A DNA stretch of 64,000 nucleotides, from contig JAYJMM010000111.1 of the NCBI GenBank assembly GCA_037349105.1, positions 310,001-374,000 of the forward strand, written 5' to 3'. Made by a program: the position numbers and the translations under genes. Position 1 is the first letter of the stretch; the number at the start of each line of letters is the position of its first letter. The notes beneath the pieces were generated by a model. The model was not told the DNA's origin. It saw only the letters and a list, made by a program, of their open reading frames with translations, and searched no databases. The DNA comes from Limnomonas spitsbergensis (Eukaryota > Chlorophyta > Chlorophyceae > Chlamydomonadales). Shown here in pieces: positions 45,417 through 54,680 of this stretch.

Positions 45417-48400
45417 TCACAATGACGCAACCACGAGAAAGGCCATCTGCTTGACCTGGAGGATCCGGTTGAAAAATACATCCGTCGCCAGAAACAAAAT
45501 GCACCTGAGGGGGGAGCCAGGGTGAAGGGTTCAGGGTATGCAGTTCAGGAGACATAACATGGGGTGTCGTGGGGGCTGCTGTGGGTCCAGGGCTAACATA
45601 GCCCCTGAGGGGAGCAGGAAGGGGGGGGGGGGGTGCCATGTCAAAAGAGGGAAAGCCAGGGGGCCGCGGGATGCGCATGGTCATTGAGGTAAGTTTGACT
45701 GATCACTTTGGGGCCTCATGTACGGTAATAAAACGAAATGTCCTACTGACTTCAGAGCTGTTTATGTGCTCTAGTAAAAAAAGTGCTTCCAAGAGAGAGG
45801 TGAAAAAAGAAAAGAAAAAATACTATTAGTAAATTTCTGCAAATCAGCACTAAAAAAATGTCAGATTTACCCACTAGTTCCTCCCCCCACCACCCATTCT
45901 ACGAAATGATACCCGTAAATTTTAAAATTCAAAATTGGAAGAAACAAAAATTCATATGCCGGCTTACCTCTCCCGATGTACATTCTTGAGCAGCCTCTCC
46001 ATGATGGTAATGCTGTCGATGCTGATCCCCACGTCCTGTGTCCGCCTTGCCGAACCCTGGGAGCGCAGCACCACCTCGTGTAGCTGTGTAAGCAGCAGCT
46101 TCCGGTCCCGATACACCTATCGATTCAAACAGCAGTTTGAGACTGGGATGGAAGCAGTGCTTTGGGCACTGCGCACGCCACACGCAGCTGTGTGACCAAC
46201 AGCTTTTGGCCCCGATAGCCCTGTGGTTTCAAACAGTGGTTAAAAAGGGGATGGAAACAGCGGTATGAGCACTACACCACCGAGTGCAGCTGTGTGAGCA
46301 GCAGCTTCCCAGCACGATACCCCTGTGGATTCAAACAGCGGTTTCAGCACTACACCACCGAGTGCAGCTGTGTGAGCAGCAGCTTCCCATCACGATACCC
46401 CTATGGATTCAAACAGCGATTTGAAAAGGGTGGAATAGCTGCATGGGCGCTGCGCGTGCCACACGCAGCTGCGAGAAAAGCAGCTTCCGGCCCCGATACA
46501 CATGTCGATTCAAACAGCGGTTGGGAAATGGTATGGTAACGGGTTGGGCGCTGCGCACGCCACACGCAGCTGCCAGAGAAGCACCTGCCAGTCCTCCTAC
46601 ACCTGCCGATTCAAACAGCGGCTTGAGTAAGGGCTGAAAACAGCAGCTTGAACACTGCACCACCTGATGCAAGTACATGAGGAGCAGCTGGTGATTAATC
46701 TGAGATTTCAAACAGCAGTTGGAAAGTTCTCCGTATGAGGCTTACCCACTGCATGATGGGTTAACGTCTATGCCACTCCGTAGTCATTGCTGGTGGGGAG
46801 CCTAGCGAGTGCAACGGATCGACTTGTTCTCTGTCCTTGTCCTAGTATTTCCAAGTGCTCAAAACGGTACGGGGCACTTGTCCCACGCACTCAATCTGTG
46901 CTTTGCTGGTCTTAAAATGCCCCCAAATCACAGTAAAAAGCGGTTGCAACCTATAGGATTGGAAGATGAAGAAAGGAATGGGTCACCATGCATTCAAGTT
47001 AACAAAACAGCGATCTGAAATTGAAGGAAGGGCAATATTTCATTCAGGCGGATTTATCCAAGCTGCCATGATCATGACAGGCTGGTTTAGGGTGCAGGGT
47101 TTTAACCCTTCACCCTAAGCTGACATGATCATGACAGACTGGATTCGACTTGTAGAAGCGGTGTGCCTGGCTGTGAGGCATGAAACAATGCCTTAAAAAG
47201 TGGCGTGTGCCTGGCTGTGATGCATGAAACAATACCTTACTGACTGGTGTGCGCCTGGCTGTAGGGCATGAAGAATGCCTCGAGAACCCAGGCGGCTAAA
47301 ACAGAGGCATGCGAGTGGCTGTGAGGCATAATGCATGGCCGCAACAAACAGGGGTGGGCAATTTAAGTTGCTGACGGACGGCCTGATCATGGTGTCTCGA
47401 AAATTTACGAATCTACAGTCAGAAATGACTGCTTATGATTCTCCTGAGTCCCTGCTACAGCGTCAAGGCCCAACACTGTCAACAAGTGGCGCGCGCCGCG
47501 TTGTGAGGCATGACTCACGGCCTTGTCAAGTACCAGGTGCTGAAGATTCTTTGAACGCCTGCGGTGGGGCCCTCTTTGGCATGCCAATACCAATGAATCA
47601 TACAAAAGGATCGCCTGGACCTCCCGAGTGCCATTTCGTTTGCATGTGTGCATGATGTGTTCGATGCACCTAGCAAGTTTGGGATTTCAGAACCAAAGAA
47701 ATTAATAAATCATCCCAGGGTAGCTCACCTAGTCCTACGGCCGAACGGGTGGCTTCCTTCATCCATGCCACAGGGCGTTTCCTTTACAAATGGACAATTT
47801 TCATTAGCCGTGATGTACCGATGATCCTGTAGATAACAAAACAAGCTTACCTGTTCACAGAGCCGCAGTCATTTATTTATATAAATTACTTGAAGATTAC
47901 AAACAATCTCACCCGTTCACAGAGCTCGTTGCTCATTTCATGCAGCATGAGCGTGTCCAGCAGCTGCTCCTCCTCCAGGTGACAGGAAGTGACGACCTAC
48001 AATCACCCACCAGGCAGGCAGCCATGACGAACAGTGCTGGGCTCTGACACCGTTAAAGCGACTGGGGTGAGAGTAAGTAAGAGGCGGTGTTACACCGTGA
48101 AACAGTCGAATTTCGACTGAAGACCTGTGAAATATTTGAGGCACAGTCAAAAGGCCGACCGCCACGACCGTGAATCATAGATTACATCCCAGTGACACAG
48201 CACCAATGTATTCAGTGGGGAGGGGTCTGAGACAGCTGACCCTTTTGCTTGGGCCGCTGGCCGCCGGCCAGTCATGCTTTGGTCCCCGTCAGCCCAGTGG
48301 CCGCGTCTTGCTCGTCCCCCAAACACGATATATTGCAGGTTGCGAATAGAACACAAGCAGCTGCAAGGTTGGACAATGCACACCCACTCCCAGGTTGAAT

Positions 48401-51400
48401 GGCAGTTGGCCCGTCTGGTAGATTTTTGGTTGGCAGCTGTATAGTGTGCACACACCTTCTCCCAGATGGCATGACAGGTCAGCCTGCCTGCTAGACTTTT
48501 GGATGGCGGTTGCACAAACATTCCCCATTGTTGAATGGCAGTTATCATGTCTGCTAGACTTTTGAGCGGCAGTTGCACGCACCTGCTCCCAGTGCTGAGG
48601 CGGGACATTACTGAGGCCGGTCTTGAGAATTAAGGACTTGCAGAACTCCGGATTCAGGAACTCAATGTATTTTCCTGTCGCGCAAAGCATGTGTAGGCAG
48701 TGGCCATTTTAAGCACCAGCAGGTAGGCTCAACTGAAAACACAAATTATAATAAAACTTGTGAATGGACTGCTTTAAATAACTCGGAGGAGATGTTTTTA
48801 AGCAGCAAAAGGGTTCATAAACTGCTTATTGGGCAGCCACCACTGAGCCCATTGGGACTGGACCATGTCCAGCCTACGTGGCTTCTTCAGACAAGAAATT
48901 GATTTAACTCCGTGCAAAATCTAGAGAGCGGCCAATCATGTTTTTAGATGTGCACAATTTTGCATTAGCAGGTCGGTGGATCAAGCAGCAGGGCTTGCCG
49001 CTCCAGAATCTCCCTCTGCCACGGACCGAGGCGTGCCTGACACGCAACTAAAGCAAAAGCTAACACGACACCCTGACAAGCACCTGAAGTGAAAGCTAAC
49101 AGGACACCCGCACGGCCCCCTCACCGATATTGTTCATGCCACGAACCAGCATCTGCAGCTGCTGAGCAGCTTCCTCCTTGGACACGCAAACAGGATCCAG
49201 ATTTCCTGGCTCCGCAGCCACCGGCGAGCACCTAGCACCCAGGTCGGTCCAGGCGGCGGATCCGCCAGATACAGATCTCGCTGCTGGGGGCAGCGCGTCC
49301 TGCATGCTGCATACTGGCCCGGTAGGGTTTGTTCCAGGGTTCACCGCAGGGCCACTGCCTTCCACGATAAAGAGCAGCCGAGAAACCTCAGCCACCACGT
49401 GCGCGAAGGAAGCGTTGGCGGAGTTCATGTCCATCTTGGTGATCTTTGAGGGAAGGGAAGAGATACCAGCATCGTTAGAAAGGGCACACACACAGGCATA
49501 CTACAGCACAACTCATCAGCTGCAAGACGGGACACAGCCCAAGTAAAGCTGGAGTCCTAAGGGAGGGGGCAAGCAGATCTTTTGCTTGGTACCCCTCCCC
49601 CTCATTTCCCCCCACAATGTGCATGGGGATGTGCATGGCGATGTGCATGGGAATGTGCATGGCGATGTGCATGGGGATGTGCACATGCGTATGGGGATGT
49701 GCATGGCGATATGCATAAGGATATGCACATGTGCATGGGAATGTGCATGGCGATGTGCATGGGGATGTGCACATGTGTATGGGGATGTGCATGGCGATGT
49801 GCATATGTGCATAGGGAAGTGCATGGTGATGTGGATGGGGATGTGCATGGGGATGTGCATGGGGATGTGTATGGGGATGTGCATGGGGATGTGCATGGGG
49901 ATGTGCATGGGGATGTGCATGGGGATGTGTATGGGGATGTGCATGGGGTGTGCATGGGGATATGTATGGGGATGTGCATGGGGATGTGCATAGGGATGTG
50001 CATGGGGATGTGCATGGGGATGTGCATGGGGATGTGCATAGGGATGTGCATAGGGATGTGTATGGGGATGTGCATGGGGATGTGCATGGGGATGTGTATG
50101 GGGATGTGTATGGGGATGTGCATGGGAATGTGCATAGGGATGTGCATGGGGATGTGCATGGGGATGTGCATAGGGATGTGCATGGGGATGTGCATAGGGA
50201 TGTGCATAGGGATGTGCATGGAAATCTGCATGGGGATGTGCATGGGGATGTGCATAGGGATGTGCATGGGGATGTGCATGGGGATGTGCATGGGGATATG
50301 CATGGCGGTGTGCAATGTGCATGGTTATATGCAAGGCCATGTGCATGGCCATGTTCATGGCTGAGTGCACACTCCACCGTGCATGCATTGAAAAGTGCTC
50401 AAGGGTAGGTCAAGCAAGGTTTCCAACCCAACACCCTTGACCCTAATCCTGAAGCCCTTAACCTCAAAAGCTGAAGGGCTGGTGCAGGAAAGGCCTCAGC
50501 CGCAAAACCGAGATTGCTAAGATCAAAGGATGGCCCACCACAGGATCAACGGCACTGTTGCGGGCGTGCACCCAGACGACCCCGAACCAGACCCGCAAGG
50601 TGCTGAAGAAGGCTAGAACATCAAGGGGACTCACTGTTGATACCGTGATCGCCTCGATCAAAGGATGGCCCGCAACAGGATTGATGACATGATCGCGGCG
50701 CGCGCCGACCAGTTGAGCCCAAGTCTTGATTTCCTCGTCTCGCGTCTGCAGCAGTGTTCATTCTTGTGTGAATTAGCTACTTGTCAGCTACACTCTGGCC
50801 TTTGGCCTGATTACCCATTTTCCCCACTGGTGGCCAGCCATGCTGCTCTGGCCACCAGTCGTAGGCTGGTCCAGGTTTAGTCCCAATCGGGCCTAGGTGG
50901 ACTAGTGGCCGAGAAAAGAAACTGATCGTCAGTCATTCCACAGGACTCAGAAAGACGACCAAAAAGCAAAGGCAGCGTGGGCCGACATTTGCTCCGATTC
51001 AAATAGGCAAACACATCAATACCGTACCATCAGTCGTAATGAGTTACCCACGCGTTTTTTTTAAATTGCACCAACGTGGTTAAATGGCCTTCAGGATTAA
51101 GGCCAAACCAACTGTCAATAATGAGTCGAAAAAATCGTATGAGTGCAAAAAGTGTGTGTTTTAACCGACTTTCTCCTTTACTTCAGGATGCACGCTGTTA
51201 AGTACGTCTTGCATAACATACATCATAGAGTTCAAGTCCCCCTTGCTGGCCTCTGGGTCCGCAACAGCCAGCCACTGAACAATTACCCAGTTTCTGAGCT
51301 AAGCTGACTCAGCTGCACTATTTTTGAGCTGACTGACGATAACCGGTATCCTGTTCCTGGGTTGAGCTGACTACCGATTTCATCTTTCTGAGTTGAGCTG

Positions 51401-53423
51401 ACCATGGTACAGGTACGCTGTTTCTGAGTTGAGCTGACTACCGGTACGCTGCTTCGGAGGTGAGCTGATTTAGCTGTTTCTGACAAAGACAATTTAAAAC
51501 TTTTTTTCAAACAAACCAATTTTGAGCACAAAAAAATCACATCATTCGTAGATAACATTATTGATTTTTTCCACACACAAATCTCGGCACAAATCACACA
51601 CACAAATCTCGGCACAAATCACACACACAAAAATTATGACTGATGGTACGGTACATCATGCAAAAAGAAAGGCGGCCTTTCCCATTCAAACAAGCAACAC
51701 ACACATCAATAAATCATACAGACAAACAGAGGCTTCCCAACCTCATGCCTTACCTGAATGAACGTGTTCAGCATGCGCTGCCGCCGCCTGAGGACCACAT
51801 TCTGCTTCTCCAGGGCCGCGGCCTGCGCACGCTTCTCCTCAAGCAAGATCTCCAGCTGGCCAAACTTGCTGTGCCTTTCCTTTGTGCGCTTGCACTGCCG
51901 CACGCTGCTGTCCCTCTTCTGCAGCTTCTGCTGGAATCCGCAGGGAGAGGGGAGAAAAGCTGTTTGCAAGCCAAACATGTCAAGTGTTCATTTTCCGGCT
52001 ACGAGGCCACCTTCTGCAGGCCACCTAACGCTGCCGCCAAAGGCCCGGCTAGGACCAAACCTTGTCCGGCCTACGACTCGTGGTCGAAGCAGCATCGCTA
52101 GCCAAACATGGGGTCTCAGGCCAGAGGCCGGAGTGTAGCCTGACATGTAGCTGAGTCGCAAAAAAATAAACACTGATCGTACTGTATCTCGTCTGTTCAC
52201 TTGCATCACAGCATGCTTCTGTCCCTGATCTGAACAGGGATACTATTATTTCATCCTGCTAACCGACAGCATGACCTCTTCAGAGCCGGGATTCCATTTT
52301 TCCTAGCTGCCAACTGACAGCATGGAAGAGTATGGTAGTAGTAATGCCATGCACAGCTGTTCCTACTTCTGCAGCTTTTGCCAAAACTTTGGGGAGAACG
52401 TAAAATAATCTGCCAGCTGATAACAAGATGTTGCCAGGTGCAACCTTTGGAGCTCTAAAAAAGACAGCACCTTCGGGGAGAGGGGCGGGAGGGGCATGAC
52501 AGCATGACCGCATGGTGGCGTGTGTGTGGTGGGTGGGGGGGCATGACGGCATAGCAGAAAGCCTTTTGTGGTCTCTCATCCTCTGACACCCTGACAGCTG
52601 CTCGCATGCAGGTCAGAGGTCACAATGCAGGGTGCGCCCCAAAAAACATCATGAGCGCATGACAGCATGACAGCGCACAGGCCAGATAGCACGACAGCAT
52701 GACAAATTATTGGCTTGAATGCATGACGGCACTTCTTGGAAGTCCTCAGACGCCCCTGACTAGCATGGAGGGTTGGCGATGCAACGCAAAGTGCGCTCGG
52801 AAATACAGCCAAATGGCATCATGCCAGATTGGAACACGAGCCATCCCTCTCTTGTCACTCCTCTTTCTTCGCCTCCTTGTAAATAGGTGTACCTCTGTGG
52901 AATCCTCTGATGACCCTGGTAGCTGCTGCTGCAGCTGGAGCACCATGTCTTGGAGCTGCGCCAAGGTCTGCTGCACCGGTGGTAGCGCAGCGCGCTCTTG
53001 TTGGTGAGGCCCCACGAGCTGCTTCATCTGGTGGAGCAGCGAGTGCAGTTGGTGGAGCTGGCCAGACTCACTGGAGCCTGTCCCCGAGCCATGCCCAAGG
53101 CCGGGATCGTGCCCTTGCCCCCCTTGGTTAGCGCCATGTGCCGGAACAGTTGATTCGGTGTTCAGATTCAGGAGCCAAGGCTCGGCGTCGGGCAAGCTGA
53201 ACATGCCGTCCAGGTCATCAAGGAGGAGAGAGAGGTCGGGGAGGTCAGCTGCAGGATGGTTTTTCAGGAGAGCCGGAAGGGAGTCGCTGGCTTCTGGGGA
53301 GGAAGAGGTCCGACAGGACGATGCTAAGTCGGCAGACGATTCTCTTGAAACAGGGGGAGGCGCTGCAGGGAAGCCCAAGCTTGACGTCGTCACCACGGGC
53401 CACGAGGGGGCTATTGTGTGCAT
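45417..53423 (-). CDS. Leucine-zipper (bZIP-like) protein, gene B, paralogue of gene A
   Basis: Exons 53423-52893, 51927-51754, 50745-50635, 49443-49125, 48674-48583, 47996-47913, 46116-45968 and 45504-45417 keep phase and give 515 residues. It shares with gene A the LPDLSLLLDDL motif and the coiled coil (RHSKFGQLEILLEEKRAQ, heptad leucines, RRRQRMLNTFIQ). It also shares GKYIEFLNPEFCK..VPPQHWEQ, SCHLEEEQLLDTLML, LLKNVHRER and FLATDVFFNRILQVKQMA. Exon 47996-47913 (84 nt) and exon 46116-45968 (149 nt) have the same length and phase as in gene A. The basic region is again degenerate. Compared with A, the zipper is on its own exon and the A3/A4 pair is a single exon (49443-49125). The C-terminus stops 25 residues earlier unless a donor at 45418 (CATT then GTGAGT) leads to a missed exon. 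Role inferred: nuclear regulator. Confidence 0.73.
46180..46700. repeat. About six copies of the gene B exon-7 acceptor junction
   Basis: CAGCTGTGTGAGCAGCAGCTTCC..CACGATAC.CCTATGGATTCAAACAGCG, the start of exon 46116-45968 plus its acceptor, repeats in ~70-105 bp units upstream of the exon. Some copies also carry GCGCTGCGCACGCCACACGCAGCTG. Confidence 0.9.
47095..47340. repeat. ~62-bp tandem repeat, about four copies
   Basis: GTGTGCCTGGCTGTGAGGCATGAAACAATGCCT-type units, intronic to gene B. Confidence 0.75.
48030..48180. repeat. Dispersed repeat, copy 2 of a pair
   Basis: Same order of words as 23735-23875: GGGCTCTGACACCG, GTTACACCGTGAAACAGTCG, GAAATATTTGAGGCACAGTCAAA. Intronic to gene B. 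Confidence 0.65.
48340..48582. repeat. Three copies of the gene B exon-5 donor junction
   Basis: The true end (minus strand CACTGGGAGCAG then GTGCGTGCAACTGCC) is followed by units reading ATGGGGAATG.TTGTGCAACCGCC, CTGGGAGAAGGTGTGTGCA and CTGGGAGTGGGTGTGCATT, period about 72 bp, each with AAAAGTCTAGCAGAC. Confidence 0.85.
49612..50330. repeat. 12-bp satellite GGGGATGTGCAT, about 58 copies
   Basis: Nearly pure dodecamers with sub-variants (GGCGATGTGCAT, GGGGATGTGTAT, AGGGATGTGCAT) in gene B intron 3. All six frames stay open, giving artefactual 150-300 codon frames rich in Met-Cys-Met-Gly or His-Ala-His-Pro. Confidence 0.97.
50515..50632. repeat. Copy of the gene B exon-3 donor junction
   Basis: GATCAAAGGATGGCCCACCACAGGATCAACGGCACTGTTGCGG duplicates exon 50745-50635 (GATCAAAGGATGGCCCGCAACAGGATTGATGACATGATCGCGG). 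Confidence 0.85.
50762..50922 (+). repeat. SINE-like repeat
   Basis: GTGTGAATTAGCTACTTGTCAGCTACACTCTGGCC..GCCAGCCATGCTGCTCTGGCCACCAGTCGTAGGCTGGTCCAGGTTTAGTCCCAATCGGGCC; intron 2 of gene B. Confidence 0.8.
51290..51480. repeat. ~50-bp degenerate tandem repeat
   Basis: TTTCTGAGTTGAGCTGACTACCGGTACGCTG units, about four copies. Confidence 0.75.
52005..52170 (-). repeat. SINE-like repeat, reverse copy with A-rich end
   Basis: GGCCACCT..GCCGCCAAAGGCCCGGCTAGGACCAAACC..CGGCCTACGACTCGTGG..AGCAGCATCGC and GGCCGGAGTGTAGCCTGACATGTAGCTGAGTCGC then AAAAAAATAAACACTG. Lies in gene B intron 1. Confidence 0.85.
52290..52740. repeat. CATGACAGCATGAC-type degenerate repeat
   Basis: GCATGACAGCATGAC words recur at irregular spacing near 52315, 52495, 52545, 52655, 52690 and 52720, in gene B intron 1. 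Confidence 0.6.
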
Positions 53424-53580
53424 TATGGCTTTACTTCACGGTTCCCAAATGAATTGTAAGTTATTTGTGCATGCATGCACCAGCCTTAAAATGACTTCAA
53501 ACTCGTCATTGCGAGTCGGCGTATCGTTTTGATTTTGGAATTGGTTGGATGCACGAACAGCAAAGATATATGTAGAGAAA

Positions 53581-54066
53581 TGATAATCGTGAGGACTTTC
53601 CAATAAGGGAGACGATAAAAATCAGGTGGGAATCGCGGGTTTCAGGAAGTACGGCATGTCTGAGGTTAAGCGTACACCAGTGGGTACAAGGTACAGACAT
53701 GGGATAATAGCGGGTGGTCGCCTCGTCGGCATTCTATGTATCCCTGATTTCCAATATGTGAATACACTTTGCCATTCCCCTTTCAAGGAGTTCCTTTCTT
53801 TCCTTTCCATGTTCTGATATTTCAGAGGGAGGACTTCTTCTCCTAGTAGTACCGGTTCTCCTGGGTCGTTATGTCACGACGTATGACTGCACCGTGCGTT
53901 TGACTGCGCCAACTGCTTTTTCGGTTGGAAGTTATGTGTGAACCTGAACAAGTGTGGGTGCCGACTTAGAGGATTCCGATCTGGGTCCTTTACTTTTTCT
54001 TTCTTACTTTGATCTCACGGCCTACAATAGACACCTAACGTTTCTAGCTATTGTTCCTGATTATCA
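53581..54066 (+). repeat. 5' LTR (486 bp)
   Basis: Begins TGATAATC and ends GATTATCA, an exact 8-bp inverted terminal pair with TG...CA ends. It lies about 610 bp upstream of the Gag ATG. The matching 3' LTR is outside the window, so this is inferred from the ends and position only. No typical TGG primer-binding site abuts the LTR; the following bases are ATCTGCAAGTTAATCG. Confidence 0.65.
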
Positions 54067-54680
54067 ATCTGCAAGTTAATCGTCAATCCAAGTCTTACTA
54101 AGGGGAAACTGGCAGAGCAACTAGGCCAACAGCGACTCTATAAGCAATCAACAAGTCTCCTGATACGAAGCTGGCAGAGCATCTAGGCCAACAGTCGACC
54201 ATCAGCAGCAATTAGCGTTATTCCTGCCTCTTAACAAGGCATATCTCCAGTCTACAGCTGGATATTACCACCAACCCACCATCACACCTCCAATCTACAG
54301 CCTTTCCTTTGGCTCCAAGTCGACCGTCTGATTTATCAGAGATATCTTCACTCATCAGAAGTCGCCAAGCAAGCGACTCATCACACAGATCAACGGCCAC
54401 AATCGCCCAAGATCGTCCCAAGAACCCCATAAGTACCTCAAGTGTCGAGGCTTTACGAGATCTTGTCAACAGTATCGAAGAAGTCCAGGTGAAGTAGCAA
54501 GAGCTATCACCTGTTATCGAGCTGATTTCACTGAGTTACAGCAGTGGATCGAGAAGCTCTTACTATAAGCTCTGTAAGAGTTTATTAGTACTTGTTTAAG
54601 AAAGAAAAAGTCCGATTAGGATCACCTCTAGTCGACTGTAGTGTAAAATCGGTCGTCCTAAAGCCGATAAAAAGGTGAAG
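54067..54680 (+). promoter_or_regulatory. Retrotransposon leader with a duplicated 24-bp word
   Basis: CTGGCAGAGCAACTAGGCCAACAG (54107-54130) and CTGGCAGAGCATCTAGGCCAACAG (about 54169-54192) are direct repeats 62 bp apart. Each contains TGGCAGAGC, which could pair with a tRNA ending GCUCUGCCA and so act as an offset primer-binding site. Candidate splice sites follow: TTACAG at 54541 and GTAAGAG at about 54573. Confidence 0.45.

Noticed and set aside
45283..45684. 133-codon minus frame (HFVSGDGCIFQPDPPG...) as the gene B end
   Set aside because: A different frame of the same bases (FLATDVFFNRILQVKQMA) matches gene A and fits the phase of the preceding exon.
49475..50408. Long open frames (up to 300 codons) on both strands, rich in Met-Cys-Met-Gly or His-Ala-His-Pro
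   Set aside because: They are products of the 12-bp satellite, whose period is a multiple of three; it lies in a gene B intron.
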